In this document: positions 39,838-52,533 of the stretch, one piece after another
Position numbering within the stretch: position 1 is the stretch's first letter
Layout of the letters: every line of letters starts with the position of its first letter
Origin: Peribolospora baueri
Lineage: Eukaryota; Basidiomycota; Peribolosporomycetes; Peribolosporales; Peribolosporaceae
Reading direction: 5' to 3'
DNA: 64,000 nt
Assembly (NCBI GenBank): GCA_029717555.1
Contig: JAMDHS010000070.1
Span: forward strand, 49,197-113,196
Made by a program: the position numbers and the translations under genes
Notes under the pieces: model-generated
Database searches by the model: none
Told to the model about the DNA's origin: nothing
The model's input: only the letters and a program-made list of their open reading frames with translations

Positions 39838-40026
39838 CGCAACATCCAACCACCCTCTCCGTCTCACTCACTCACCCAATCCATGAAACAAAACCAGCAG
39901 ATTACTGTCCACCCCATCCGGACTCGCCCGGTAGTCGAACACGACATCCCCTCGCGTCGTCGGTGCCCGCTTGCGAGTCGATTCTTTCTTTGCTGGCTTG
40001 GCTGTCCAACTTTCTTGCACTTGCAT
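38874..40026 (-). CDS. Alpha/beta-hydrolase-fold protein (carboxylesterase-like), apparently lacking the catalytic triad
   Basis: The fold is that of the phospholipase/carboxylesterase group: LLVLFHGLG then DTQTPF, LNLPQTAILSVRG, GWQWWDSFD, IDECGWPSTSIHLFGFGQGG and TPALVFYRGN. However, the nucleophile elbow reads G-F-G-Q-G (39325-39339), with Gly where the Ser should be. The strand that should carry the acid reads VFYRGNARWVEWW without a suitable Asp. The C-terminal segment (FWSEKLRRRSRWELEGEGEG to the TGA at 38874) has no His. It may therefore be a non-catalytic member or use other residues. The second exon joins HGLG to DTQTP across an intron with a very long poly-T tract. Start at 40026 chosen as the Met nearest the conserved part; upstream in-frame Mets exist. 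Shares a 172-bp promoter with TMA22. Confidence 0.8.
39744..39832. repeat. Poly(A) tract of about 89 bp inside an intron
   Basis: An almost pure A run on the plus strand, interrupted by single Gs at 39790 and 39800 (poly-T on the coding strand). It lies in the first intron of the hydrolase-fold gene, between the donor near 39880 and the acceptor near 39662. Confidence 0.95.
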
Positions 40027-40198
40027 TTTCCTTGCTTCCTTGTCTTGCTGATGACGTTCGACGGAGCGAGCGACAAGACGCGCTGACGCCGTTCGATCAT
40101 CGCTCGAAAAGCTGCGGCCTCGGCTCACGACGACGACGGTCAACACTCCTTCCTTCCGTCCAACCCGTTCACTTCCACCACCGACCGACACCATCAAC

Positions 40199-41096
40199 AT
40201 GGCCGACGCAGCCCCCGCGCCCGCGCCCGTGCCCCCGCCCGCGCCGAGAGAGGTAAGTAAGCCGGCCGTTCTCGCCATCGTCCGTCCCCTCACCCTCACC
40301 CTAACCCTCACCGTCGGCACAGATCCTCTATTGCGCAATCTGCACCGCTCCCCCCGAGTACTGCGAATTCAGCAGCACCCAATCAAAATGCAAAACCTGG
40401 TTGGAGGACAACCACCCGGAGTTGTTTTTCAAGTATTGGTCTGATGGTGAGTTTTTCGTTTTTCCTTTCTTTGTCCTTCTCCTCGCCTGACTCTTTCTTT
40501 TCTTCCCCCCTCAAGAGGCCATCTCGTCCAAGATGGCAGCCCTCTCTACAGAGGCCAAGGAAAAGCTCGAGGCGGAGGCGGCGAAGAAAGAGGCCAAGGC
40601 GGAGGCCAAGGCGGAGAGGGAGATGCAGAAGAGAAAGGTGACATCTCCTTCGTCTTTTTGCGTCCCTCCTCCGCTCCGTTTTTGACTTTTTTTTTTTTTT
40701 TTCCCCCACGCAGGCCTCCAAGATCATCATCAAACGCATCGAACGAACAAAGCGCAAGCACGTCACCGCCATCTTTGGCCTCGACAACTTTAACGTCGAC
40801 CTTAAAAAATGCGCAAAGACGCTCGCTTCTCGTTTTGCCACCGGTGCTTCGGTGGCTAAAAACGCTCAAGGGTTGGACGAGATTGTGGTGCAGGGAGATG
40901 TGGCGGAGGAGGTGTTGGAGATGATTGAGAAGCAGGAAAAGGCGTTTGCGGGCGTGCCTAAGGAGAACGCTGAGGTGGGTCGACGTTGTCGTTGTCGTTG
41001 TCGTCGTCGTCGACCGACCAACTCACTGCATCCTTCGCTCCCCTCCTTTCGCACCGCCAGATCATCGAAGACAAGAAGAAAAAGGCCCCCGCCTAG
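40199..41096 (+). CDS. TMA22: Translation machinery-associated protein 22 (DENR homologue, SUI1 domain)
   Basis: This is the DENR homologue. With its MCT-1/Tma20 partner it recycles post-termination 40S subunits by removing deacylated tRNA and supports re-initiation. Exon 1 (40199-40252) encodes an Ala/Pro leader. The next exon, from 40323, has the N-terminal cysteine motif ILYCAICTAPPEYCEF and KCKTWL. A Lys/Glu/Ala coiled segment follows. The C-terminal SUI1 domain includes KIIIKRIERTKRKHVTAIFGL, DLKKCAKTLASRFATGASV and DEIVVQGDVAEEVLEMI. The chain ends in a Lys-rich tail at the TAG at 41094-41096. The length is typical of the family. Confidence 0.96.
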
Positions 41097-41581
41097 CCTC
41101 GTCCCTTCCCTTCCCTTTCCGTACCGTCCCGTCCAGCCGTGTACTTTACGACGATCCGTACGGACGTACATACGGCGACCGAGCACGGCTGACAATCTTC
41201 CACATACCATACCCCACCTACGCCTTGCCTCCCTCCCTCCCTCCGACCGGTCCAGTCTAGTCCGGTCGAGCGTCGAGATCGAGATCGATTCGGAATCCGC
41301 ACACCGTACCGTACCGCCTCCTCCACTCGCAACTCCAGCGCCCGCTCGTTCTTTCGTTCATTTCGCGGGCAAATGTCCGGCGTGCATTAATCACTCACTC
41401 CTTCGGCCATCGACCGAAGGGCGATGTGGACAAAATGAATCGACATGGTTCGGAGGAAAACAGACAGACAGACAGATGGGCAGAACCCGCGGGCGACTCA
41501 GATCTGGTATGCTCATTCCAGCCCGGCGAAGACCGGACTTGTCCAGACGAGATGGGACCCAAACAAGCGTCCGCCCGTCGC
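41097..41581. other. Convergent intergenic spacer
   Basis: Shared 3' flank of TMA22 (+) and the acyl-CoA-binding protein gene (-). It contains short CAGACAGACAGA repeats near 41460. No gene is supported. Confidence 0.6.
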
Positions 41582-42345
41582 TCAAGCCGAGTTGATCTCG
41601 GTGATCCACGCCGCCGACTCCTCGCTCTCGACCCTGCCGAGGACCTGAGTGCGACGGCGCGTTAGTGTTAGGAGAGCAACCCTTAAAAAAAAAGCCAAGC
41701 AGGACCCCGACCCCCCGGCACTCACCGAAAGCAGCAGCTCGACGTACTTCTCCTTGGCCTCCTCCTGGGACATGCCCTCGTTGGCCTTGTACGCGTCCCT
41801 GCGCCGCGGACGTGTGACGAAGCGGCGATGAGACACAAAGCCCAAGCGGCCATCCTCAGCCTGCGTTCAAGCTCACCACTTGGCCTTGCCGGTAAAGTCC
41901 ATCATGCCGGGGCGAGCGCTCTTGACGTCGCCCTCGGTGGCCTGCTTGTAGAGGCCGTAGAACTGGCGACCCGCAGGAAAAAAAGCCGCGTTCGTTGCCA
42001 CGCCGCACCCAGGTCAGCTTGGCGTCGCTCTTACGACGGCACGACCGCACACTCACCTTGAGCTTGTCGTCCTGGGACGTTTGGACGGGGCCGTCCTGAG
42101 CACGAGACAGAGAAAAAACGAGTTGTGTCAGCCCGCATCCCAGTGCACAGACAGCGCACGTCCAGATTCGTTCCCACTCGCAAACCGCCATCGCCTCGGA
42201 TCACAAGGAACCAGCTCGTCTACCCAAAATCGAGCTTGAAAACGAACGCCCTCGCCCAATCGAATGACATCCGTGAGCAGCAGCTCACCTTGGGAAGACC
42301 CTGGACGATCTTGACGGCCTTGTCAAACTTGGCAGCGGTGGACAT
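41582..42345 (-). CDS. ACB1: Acyl-CoA-binding protein
   Basis: This small cytosolic carrier buffers long-chain acyl-CoA esters and delivers them to lipid synthesis. The spliced product is about 104 residues. It starts [19 protein letters not shown], continues [20 protein letters not shown], where the Lys-Phe-Tyr-Gly-Leu-Tyr-Lys-Gln motif contacts acyl-CoA, then [25 protein letters not shown] and a final helix ending at TGA 41582-41584. Four or more short introns cut this short gene. Divergent from the LYR-protein gene, with 321 bp between starts. Confidence 0.96.
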
Positions 42346-42666
42346 GGTTTCTTTAGCAGAGGCGAGGAGGCAAGCAAGAGGAGCAACAACGAGTGGGGAG
42401 CAGACGGATTCTGGCGGGAGACGGAGGTGGTGGTGGGACGGTGGACTGCCACGACTTCAGCCGCGACCGGCTCAAGTACTCCGTCCCGTCTTCACTCTCA
42501 TGGGAGTAACGCCCGGCGGAGATAGGCGGAGGAAGACGGGTGATCGATCGCGGGGCAACGCTCCGGCCCACTGGGCCGTCATCCGCCTTATCCCTCCCTT
42601 CCCCGTCGTGTCGCAAGTCCATCTCAGATAGCAAGGTCTGACTCTCCCAAGGCCAGCATCGCCATC
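42346..42666. promoter_or_regulatory. Divergent promoter between ACB1 and the LYR-protein gene
   Basis: Both starts face outward from this 321-bp spacer, so it must serve both genes. No defined element was recognised. Confidence 0.5.
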
Positions 42667-43209
42667 ATGCCTCCCGTAGGCCACCCGCTTCGCGCGCGGG
42701 CCATCGGGCTGTACAAGGAAGTGAGTCAGCTAGCGGGCGAGTGTTGAGGGCCGTCTCAGACCGCACGGACGGACGAAGGTCAGCTGGCAGTCCGACCGAC
42801 CCTCTCCTCCTTTCGTCCCCGCCCCTTAGCTGCATCGAATAGGTCGCGACTACCCTGACCCGTCCTATGACTTTTTGGGAAAGCTGAGGAACGCCTTCAG
42901 GGCCAACGCCGGCTTGACAGACGAGGCGGAGGTGCGAAAAAAGTTGGAGCTGGCAGAGTTCGTCAGGGATGGTGAGTTTGTCGTCATAGGAGATGGTGAC
43001 TGCCGTGGGCGCGGTTTGGTCTCGCGATCGGAGATAGCATCGGGAGCCTCGCCATCGAGGAATGGCCTATGAAGCCGTCATCTTGCACACGGGCCGAACC
43101 TCGCCCTCGGGCTCATCGCTTTTTCTTGCAACGAAACGCAGAGCTCTACGCGCTGTACGCCCTAAAGAAGTACAGGACATTGAGGAAGAGATACGTGCCA
43201 GGGGCTTGA
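42667..43209 (+). CDS. LYR-motif protein, LYRM5/ETFRF1-like
   Basis: Three exons (42667-42720, 42830-42971, 43142-43209) give 87 residues, normal for the family. The sequence ALIGLYKE-like start (RARAIGLYKELHRIGRDYP) carries the LYR-type motif. The middle FLGKLRNAFRANAGLTDE and the end LAEFVRDELYALYALKKYR then TLRKRY match LYRM5/ETFRF1. In animals that protein binds the electron transfer flavoprotein in mitochondria and removes its FAD; members of the wider family pair with acyl-ACP. That role here is inferred from similarity. The Leu-Tyr-Lys variant replaces the strict Leu-Tyr-Arg. Confidence 0.88.
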
Positions 43210-43559
43210 ACGACCCTGCGCCCCTTACCACCTTGGCCGACGTTTTCAGGCACGGCGCTAGCCAGTGGATGAGCAAATAGATATACGCGCCCTTTTTCTT
43301 GGGTGGCCCACGTCGCTGCCTCGAGCGACATGTCGTCGTTACCGTCTAATAAACACGTCCGTCCATCGCCAATGCGCCCTTCCATGAACGGATCATGGAC
43401 GAGAAACGAAAAAGTGCCCCGCCCTAGCCCCCGTCCATAGTGACTACTCCCGCTTTCGGGCGGCATTGTCATTTCGCATGTGTCTCTTGCAAGGAACACT
43501 CACGGTGCAAGCGAATGAATGAACAACGACAAGCGAGCGAGGCGAAAACAAAACCGCTA
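43210..43559. other. Convergent intergenic spacer
   Basis: A 350-bp 3'-to-3' spacer between the LYR-protein and NAA15 genes. Nothing recognisable beyond flanking UTRs. Confidence 0.55.
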
Positions 43560-46500
43560 CTACGCCGTCTCGCTCGTCGCCTTGCCATTCGGCCCCTCAC
43601 CGTCCTCGTCCGCCCCTCTCTCGCGCCTCCCTTCCATCCGCTTCCTGGCCTCCGCCTCCAGCTCCTCGGGCGTCTTAAATGCGTTCGCCAGAGGCCACCT
43701 CTTCTGCAACGATACCCGCATCTCGTTTGCCCGTGCGCTTCGAAGGTGCAGCTTGAGGAAGCCGAACGCCTGCACGCCGTCCTCGAGCGAGGGCGACTTG
43801 TCCTCCGCGACGGACTGGAACGCCAAGTCCTCGGCCTCCGCCTTGCCTTGCTCCCCGCGCGCCTCTAGCACGCCCCTCGCGGCGGCGAGGACGTGGGAGG
43901 GGGACGACGAGTGGCGCTGGAGGTAGTCGGAGCAGAAAGCGTCCAGGGAAACCTCCGAGGGGAGGATGGAGGGGAGGACCTTGTCGATCGTCGCTCGTAC
44001 CGCCTCCTGCACATCCGTCTCGGAGTCCAGCTGGACCTTGAAGCGCACGATTAGCGGGTGTAATCCCGGGTGAGAAGCATCGATATCTCGTGCTCGTCTC
44101 AGGTACCCAAGCGCTTCGACGTATGCCTCTGAAGGAATACGAAAAGAAAAGAAAAGCAAATGAGTCGATTTTCAGCGAATGTCTCAGCAACAACCCGAGC
44201 GTGCGACATCGTCTCTTGACTACGGCTCACTTCGTCGCAACGCCACATCAACGCTTGCCAGCCACGTCTCGATCCGCTTGGGCGCGTACAGCTGTAGCTT
44301 CTTCGCCAGTTTGGCCGCGTCTTCCAGCGGCTGCTTGGTTTGAAGCAGTTTCAGGCCTTCCGGATCATCGTCCTTAGGAGTCACCGGTTCCCCTTCCGGA
44401 ACCGCCGCCGCCTTGTTCGCGTCGGGCTTGGGTGCAGGCTTCTTACCCTCGTCTTCCTTTGCCTTTACCTCGGCCTTCTTGGCCTTTTTAGCTGCCTTCT
44501 TTCGGTCTTCCTCCGTCATGTTCTCCATCTCGCTCGGATCCAGGCCTGACGCGACGAGAGGCTCATCGTAGAGCTTGGTGTAGATGCCGATGGCCGTCAA
44601 GGCCGCGTGTACGTATTGAGGGTGGGACCGGAGTTTGTCTTCCCAGCGAACCGTCCTATGGAAGCCCCGCAGAGACAAGGTCAGGTGTACAGCCACCTCC
44701 GGGCGCGACCTGAGGCCACACCAGCTTGGTCCCACTCACTCGACGTATTGCCGAAAAGTGCACCTCCTCAGGCAGTAGGAGTGGAAGTCCAGTTGCTCCT
44801 CCCAAATGTCCTCGAATGTCTTGTCGATCTGGGCGAGCCGCTTGAGCGCCATAGCGTACTTGCCGCACCGGAGGTAGCAATCGGCCTCCTCCGATAGGTA
44901 CCAGAGACATTGCAACTCGACAAGGTCGGCCAATGGTGGAATATCCGACTGGAACGGCGAGCAGAAAAACAAAATTAATCTTTTCAGTCACATCACCCAG
45001 CAGAAAAAAGCTCCGCTCGAACACGTTTTCCACTTTCGTCAACTCACTTTCGTGAACAACCCCATCGTCTTTACCGCCTCCTCTCCCCGATCACTCCTCA
45101 GCAAGTATTTGGCCGTCTTCGAGTTCAAGAACCGATCCTGCCCATCAAGCAACCTAGCGTCCTCCATGACATCCGCGGCGCCCTGCACGTCTCCTGCCCT
45201 CTTCAATATGCGCGCTTTCGTCATGTGCAGATCGGGAAGAGTCGGTGTATGGTCGATGGCAGTGGTGATATAATGCAATGCGAGGCTGGCGTTGTGCAGG
45301 TGAGAGTGATGCTGTGCGAGAAAGTACAAGGTCCAGAGATACGTAGAAGGCGGCTCCAGCGTCGAGGGCTCGCCTGAGTTCGAGGAAAAGAGGTGATCAG
45401 CTAAACGGCGTCTAAATCGACAGATCTAGTCTCCACCTCAAGCTCACCAGACTGCTGATCCTGTGCCCATCGTGCTCGATAGCCCTCTGAGAGCTCGTCG
45501 ATGACCTTCCTCTTCGACTGGTTTTCGTAGAGCGGCTTGAGGTCTGAGAATAAGGAAGGAATGCCCTTTTTGAGAGCGGCTTGCATGTACGCGTCTAACC
45601 GGGTACGGAACTGGTCGGCGGTAGCATAGTCGAGGGCGAGCCGCTTGGCGGATAGGGATTTGGGATATTTAGACTGGAGGTCGTCGAAGAGAGCGAGAAC
45701 ATCGGATTCGGAAGCGTCGCCTGGAGCATGCCAGAAGATGGATTCATCAACGCCAGACATCATGGGACACGCCTCATTAAGACGAAGACTGGCTCGACTC
45801 ACCCGAGTCGAGGCCTTTGACAGAGAGTAGCCCCTCAAAGTATTCTTTGTTCTCCGGGTTGCTGTCTAGCAAGGACCGCCAAGCCTCCTCCGCCTCGTCA
45901 CTGCGGCCAAGTGCCTTGAGAGCTCGTGCTGTGGAGCCGTTTAATTAAAGATCGGAGTTACCCTTCGCTGTTGTGAGAAAGTGAGGCACAATGTCCAACC
46001 GTCCATCCTACGCACCTCTTGTCGTCTGTGACGCCTTGGAGTCCATGATATCCTTGTCGTGCTTTTCGAGGAACGAGAGGGTCCTCTCGTGTTCACCCAT
46101 TTCTTCCAAAATGTTGATGTGATAGAGAAGGAACTCGGAGCGCTCGAAGGAGACTTTGGGGATGTCCCGCTGCGTCGACAGAGATTGCAGCATCAGAAAT
46201 CATCCCCTTCCTGAAGGCTCTTCCCGGCACGTCCTGACGACAGCAGCACACTCACTCTATCAGCGCCTTCAAAATTCGTCAGGACCTTGTCCGCCTCGGA
46301 TAGCTGACCGGCGACATGATGTGCGAGGGCCATTCCTCCCCAGTGAGCGCTCGCGTGAGGTTGGACGCGAAGCATGGCCTTTCGCGTCTCAAGGTAGCCG
46401 TTGTAGTCGCGGAGGTAGATTTGCAAAAAGGCCACCTCTCGCAGAATGTTCAGGTTGTCCTGGAGCGAGGTCGGGGCACGGCGGCAATGCAGACACAGAA

Positions 46501-47102
46501 TGAAGAAAGTGTCAGACAGAGACACACGTCCATCTGGCAGCGCAAGGTACCACCCACCTTCTCTATCCGCAAGGTCTGAGAGTAACATTTGAGCGCCTCC
46601 TCGTAGTTCTTGTCCAAGCGGTACATTATGCCGAGGGCGTGCCAGCAGATGAAGCTCGTCAGGTCGAAACGGACGCCCTTGCGCGCGAGTTCGAGGCCTT
46701 CCTCCGACTTTCCCGAGTGGGCCAACATAAGGCCCTTCATGGCAAGCGTTTCTACAGGCGGGAAGAGGGAGCGCGAGGATACGAGGAGGAGACGGTCAGC
46801 GATCGGCGACGAAAAATGTGAAAAGAGGACCGGCCGCACCAGATGGTGCCAAGCGGGACTTTACCTACCTCCATGTTCAGGAAACTTTTTCAAGATAGAA
46901 TCGGCTGTCTTTATGCCCCTCTTGAACTGTTTTTGCTCGTATTGTTGCTTTGGGTGGAACGATGAGAGAAGGATGGGCAAGAGACGCTAAATGACCAGGA
47001 CCGCATGCTCTGCGGCCGGGAGGCCTCAGTGGAACTCACAATGAGCGTCTGGAAGAGGGTGCGCTCCTTCGTGGGCAGGGCCTTCTTCACCGGAGGGGCC
47101 AT
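43560..47102 (-). CDS. NAA15: NatA N-terminal acetyltransferase auxiliary subunit (NAA15/Nat1)
   Basis: This is the large TPR scaffold of NatA. It anchors the catalytic Naa10 at the ribosome for acetylation of nascent Ser/Ala/Thr/Gly/Val/Cys N-termini. The N-terminus is MAPPVKKALPTKERTLFQTL; next come KQFKRGIKTADSILKKFPEHGETLAMKGL, the TPR LARKGVRFDLTSFICWHALGIMYR, NYEEALKCYSQTLRIEK and FLQIYLRDYNGYLETRKAML, all close to the family. Later blocks include YFLAQHHSHLHNASLALHYI and WYLSEEADCYLRCGKYAMALKR, then the Lys-rich KAAKKAKKAEVKAKE region typical before the C-terminal domain, and the end at TAG 43560. At least nine short introns. Divergent from PDS5. Confidence 0.95.
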
Positions 47103-47462
47103 GGCGAGCGAGGCGAGGAGGAGGGCGAGGAGTATGAAGCTGAAGACGGAGGAGGAATCCACCGAAGGCGGTCTGCGATAGGGATTGGATGCGATGGGAC
47201 ACGAAGATCGTCCGGCCGAACATCGATCGAAGGCAGCGAGCGGTCGAAGGGAGGCGTCGAGCGTGGGAATCTTGCCGCGTGGATCATCAACGCGTGTCGC
47301 GCGCGTCGATTGTAATAAGGGCGCGTGGACACGACGACGAACACTCAATCCCGCCGCGGGGATCTCTTCCATCTCTCCCCCATCTACCCCTTCTCCTAGC
47401 GACCCACGCAACAACGGACAGCACACGCTCTCTACGCCAACCACCCCCTAGCACAGGCTGCG
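47103..47462. promoter_or_regulatory. Divergent promoter between NAA15 and PDS5
   Basis: About 360 bp between divergent starts. No defined element was recognised by eye. Confidence 0.5.
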
Positions 47463-50400
47463 ATGAGCCATGAACAGCGCTCGCTGCGCCCAAGGAAGCA
47501 GGCGATCAGCTTCAAGGGCAAGATCATCCAGAAGGGCTCGACGAACGATGCCCTGCTGAAGCGCCTCAGGGTGAGACTAGGGATGGACGAACTGGTCGTA
47601 TGAATGGCTTGTTCTATAGAGGGAACAAACCGTGAACAGTGCCGGATTGTAAAGGCTCTTGGCCTTGACGCTCGCATCTCACTACTGTTGGTGCTCCCTT
47701 TGCCTGCCTTCCTTCCCACAACCTCAGTCGGTACAGACGAGCCTCGCAGAAATGGACCAAGAAGACGCGAATTTGGATTCGCTCGCCGGAGTTAGCAAAG
47801 AGCTGATTGAACCCACGCTCATGCTTCACAAGGACAAGGGCGTCAAGGCTGCCCTAGCTTGCTGCCTCGCGGACATTCTCCGTCTTTATGCTCCGGACGC
47901 ACCTTACACGGTGCCCGAGCTCAAGGTGAGGAGCACAGCTTCACTAGATCATTCGCATGGAACGACTGACCTTTTTTTTTTTTTTTTTTTTTTGCTCGGC
48001 CCAGGACATTTTCGACTTCTTCTTCCGACAGCTCCGCGGACTGCTGCTGGAAGGCATGTCCTCTCCCTTTTATAATGACTACTTCTATCTCCTTGAATCT
48101 CTGTCCAACGTCAAGTCCGTCGTGCTCGTATGTGACCTCCCAAATGGCGATGAGCTCATGGCGGAGGTGTTTCGGAATTTTTTCGATGGTATCGGGTAAG
48201 CGCACAAACGGTTCCTGCACGAGAGCCACCGGAGTCAACAACGCCGCGACCTGTCGCATCGATTCCGGCAAGCTCAATCTTTGTTCATCTTCCGCTCCTC
48301 CCTTGGCTACGAATACCAGGGACAACCTCTCGAAGAACGTTGAAATCTGCATGTCCGACATTCTGGTGCAGCTACTCGACGAGTGCACCTCTGTCCCGAA
48401 CGAGGTTCTGGACATTCTGCTAGCACAGTTCTTGCCGAAAAACAAGGTGAGCAACATCGCGATCCCTTTTCAAATACTTGCATGTTTCCATGTCGTGGAT
48501 GAGGAAACTGATTTCGTTTGCCCTTCTCTCCAGAAATCGAACGCAGCGGCGTACAGGATGGCAACGGACGTCTGTAACGCGACAGCGGACAGGCTCCAGA
48601 AGCATGTCTGCCAGTACTTCACCGAAGCAATTGTCACCGCCTCCAAGTCTCCCGAGGACCCTTCCACCATCGAGGAGCTGCACACAACGCACTCGCTCAT
48701 CAAGCAGCTCAATCGATCCGTACCTTCGCTTCTTCTCAACGTGATCCCCCAGCTGGAGGAAGAGCTTCGTGTGGACGATAACACCCTTCGCGGCGTCGCG
48801 ACAGGCGTTCTAGGAGAGATGTTTGCGGAGAAGGATGGCGCTGCAGCGGGAGGGGAGTTGGCAAGGCGGTACGCCTCCACATGGAAGGCTTGGTTGGGGC
48901 GGAGGCTCGATCGCGCCTCAGCGGTTAGGGTCGTCTTCGTGGAGGCGCTCAAGAATTTGATGGTGAATAAGCCCGAGTTGAGGACTGATGTGCAAGGTGA
49001 GTTACTCTTCCTCGCGACATCGTTCTTTTTGCAAACCTCCTTCAACCTTCTTGCTCCCCTTCTTTAACGCGTTATCGCAGCGGTAACGAAGGAAAAACTC
49101 CTTGATCAAGACGAAAAGGTCCGCCTGGCTATGTGCCAAGTGTTCTCGTCTATCGACTACGAGATCGCCTTGCACCACGTCGACAAGGACGTTTTGATGG
49201 CTTTGGGCGAGCGGTGTAAAGACAAGAAGGTCAGAGGGTTTTGTACCTGCCCAGTTAGAGTCGACTCGTGACTGACAGAGCTCGTCACGACCTGACATTC
49301 AATGAGCACAGAAATCGGTCCAGCGCGAAGCTTTAAGAGCCGTTTCCAGGTTATTCGATCTCGCTTGCCCGGAAATGTGAGTCCACAACCCCTAGTCTTG
49401 CGATCGTAGGTAGATGCGGCTGATTCCTTCCCTTTCTGTTTTCTCAGCGAACGACAAGACCCGGCCGCCATCGACCAATTCGCTTGGATGCCCGGCATGA
49501 TCGTCAGCTCTTTCTATGTGGGCGATGTGGACTTGAGGTAAGTTCTGGCGGTCCTCGTAGGCTCGTGATATGTAGTACGCTCATCGTCGATGAGCTTGCC
49601 GACGGCCTTCTTCGAACATCCGCAGTTTCCAAGCCGAGTCGATTCTGCTGTCGCATATCCTCCCGCTTCCGTCCAATGGCGATGAGGAGGCGGCTTGGGT
49701 GGACCGGCTGTTGCTCGTGTTGAAATACTTGCTGCCGGGTAACGTCAAGGCGCTCCTGTTCGCCACGCAGCTCCAAGTGAGCCGGCCGGGCGCTTTCGAT
49801 CGATTCCTCGATTTCTGCGAAAAGTACAATGTGAGCATCTTCACATGGCTTCTTCCATTCTCTAATATTGTAGTGCTGGCCTCCTTGGCACGGGTTATAA
49901 CCGCGCTCTCTCTGATCGCCCCTCGGGACCCTATCAGGGCGGCGTCATGGACGACAATGAGAAGGAGACGAGAGAAGGCCTACACAGGGTCATTCAGCAA
50001 GTCGCAAGTGAGCACCCTTTCAGGGATTAGGTCTATTTGTGTCGCCTGACGTTTATCTGCTCCCTTTCCCAGGAACATTCCCTGACCCCAAGAAAGCGGC
50101 GAGCGACATGCTAACGTTTTCGAAGATGAACGAGAAGCGCATCTACCGCTTGTTCCGAACCTGCTTCGATCCTCAAACCGATCTGAAGGGCCTCTTGAAG
50201 GCCAGAGCTGAGGTGCTCAAGAAGATCGAGCAGAACAGTCCGTCCATCAAAGAGACGTTCGACCACATCCTCCGTCGCGGTTCGTTCTTTTTCATCAACA
50301 AGTCCTCGATTCCGGCTCTGGTCAAGCGGCTTCAGAAGTCGGACGGGTCCAACGAGACGAGCAACCCTGAAGTCAACGCGAAGAATGCCAGCGTCCTTCT

Positions 50401-52533
50401 CGAGTTCGTCAGCAAATATTCTCCCGTTCTCTACAAGGCGCACGTCAGCGAGTTGGTCAAAGCGCTCTCATCAGACAGGTCTAACGAGCGGCTCGTGCGC
50501 GTCTGTCTCGGTGCGCTGTCGAGTCTGGCTCAACACGAACCGAACGCCGCACCCTCCGATAGGTCAGTGAAGCGCAATGTGGCTAAACGATTTGCAGGTA
50601 AAATTGTTTTTGCTGGCTGACGACCTTGATTATGACCATTAGGCGCGCGTTGGAGCAGGCAGTGTACTACGTTCAAAAAGGCACGCCCCTCCAGGCGCGT
50701 TATGCAGCCAAGTTGCTCGCCCTGATGCAAGGCAAAGAAAGCGATCGTCAGAGGCAGACGAAAGTGAGGGCTATTCTGCCGGCGTCGAGCGAACGAGTCA
50801 CGCCGAACGAACGAGTTGTGTGTCTGACCCGATCCCGCCTCTTGTTTCATTTTAGATCCTTGCCGACGCTCTCCCTTCCGCCACGGGCGAGACTCTCGTC
50901 GCACACCTGCACGCTCTATCCCAGATTGCCAAGTTTGCTCCGGAAGCGTTTGAGGAGAGCAGCGACAAAGTGATGCAGATCACTCTCAAGGACATCCTGA
51001 TGAAGTCGTCCTCTGGGACGAAGACGCGTGCGTCGGAGGATGACGACTGGGTTGCGGATGAAGACATGGATGCGAGCCTGCGAGCGAAGCTGCTTGGAGT
51101 GGAGGTCATCACCAACCGAGGGCTGTCATTTGCAAAGGCCGACAATGCAGAGGACATGCTCAGGCCTGTTCTCAAGTGCTTGTGGGCAATATTGGACCGG
51201 GGCGAGGTGGTGGAAGGGAACAGCCCGTGAGCCGTCGCCTTTGCCGGCTGGTTTCGTCGAGATGTTGGCCCTCACTGACGGTGGCTTATTCTTCCAGCGC
51301 GTCGTCCAAGTCCCGAATGCGTTTAAAGTCGGCATACTGTTTGCTCAAACTCGCTCGGACGGAACAGGGCGACAAGGCGATTGGCAAGGACTTTCTGAAC
51401 CTCGCTTTTCTGATGCAGGATCCATGTTTCCAAGTCAGGCAAGGCTTCATCGTCAAGCACTTGAAGTATCTGCGACGGGGCCAGTTGAGGCCGAGGTTCA
51501 ACGCCATCCCTTTCCTGGTCGCTTACGATCCTGAAACGGAGAACCGGACGATGGTGAGCGAGAGGGGCGACAAGAGAACCTTTTTTTTTCGTAGCGCGAC
51601 ATCTGGCCTAACTCGTTCCCTCTTCGTAGGTGGCCAACTTTGCGATCCAGCAGTTCCGAAACTTGCCCGCTCAGGCTCGCTTGGCTCGGTTCGAAATGAT
51701 CTTTGTGCGCCTGCTACATCTCCTCGCCCATCATCCGGACTTTAGCAGGGAGGGAGAAGATTTCGGAGAGGAAATTCGAAGCTTTGCGCGGTACATCGAG
51801 TTTTACCTCGATTGTATCGCCAACAGCGAAAACGTGTCTCTTCTCTTCCACCTCGCGCTCAAGTGCAAGACAGTGCGAGATGCGGAGAGCACGGGACACA
51901 GCGAGGTGCGTCCTTGAAGGAACTTTGTCGACATGTGACGGAGCCAAACTGATCCTATTCGTGCTGACACCCCCTTCCCATCGATCGGTCTCAGAACTTG
52001 TACACTCTGTCAGAGCTCGCGCAACACCTAATCCGACTACGGGCAAGCGCTCACCAATGGCCTCTGAACACCTACCCGGCGAAGATCCAAATGCCGTCGG
52101 ACATCTTCCGTTCACTGCCGAGCAAGGAGGTAGCGCAGGAGGTCTACCGTCGAAACTTTTTTCCTCCGGCCGTTTTACAGACTATAGGAAGCGAGGCCAA
52201 GCGGAGACCGGCGGAATCAGGAGACGGTACGATAAAAGCGGTGAGCAAGGCGATCGGTACGGGAGCGAGGAAGAAGAGGGCACGGCGGGAGAAAACGCGG
52301 CCAAAGTGAGCCTATTTTTCTGTCTTTCGAATCCCGGGCACGTACGTGTTCGAAGTTGGGGCGCTCACGCTGCCTTTCCGTCTCGCAGGGCGAAACCGAA
52401 GCGTAGGAGGTACGCGTCGGAAGAGGAAGAGGAAGAGGAGTCGTCGTTGGAGGAGGAAGAGGAAGAGGAAGAGGAAGAGGAGGAAGAAGGCGGTGACGAC
52501 TCGTCGTTGACGTCCTTGTCCGATGAGGAATGA
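47463..52533 (+). CDS. PDS5: Sister chromatid cohesion factor Pds5
   Basis: This HEAT-repeat regulator of cohesin binds the Scc1 subunit and controls cohesin loading, release and acetylation. The N-terminus carries KQAISFKGKIIQKGSTNDAL, then LIEPTLMLHKDKGVKAALACCLADILRLYAPDAPYT, the hallmark Pds5 segment. LKDIFDFFFRQL, YLLESLSNVKSVVLVCDL and ILDILLAQFLPKNK-like helices follow. Later exons continue the HEAT array (KVRLAMCQVFSSIDYEI, SFFFINKSSIPALVKRL, VLLEFVSKYSPVLYKAHV, LLKLARTEQGDKAI). The C-terminal tail is basic (KKRARREK, KPKRRR) and then extremely acidic, ending SLTSLSDEE at 52533. More than a dozen introns; one at about 47973 has a 24-nt T run. Confidence 0.96.

Noticed and set aside
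40289-40312. CCCTCACCCTAACCCTCACC run resembling telomere repeats
   Set aside because: Only about four imperfect units inside a TMA22 intron; too short and degenerate to call an interstitial telomere.
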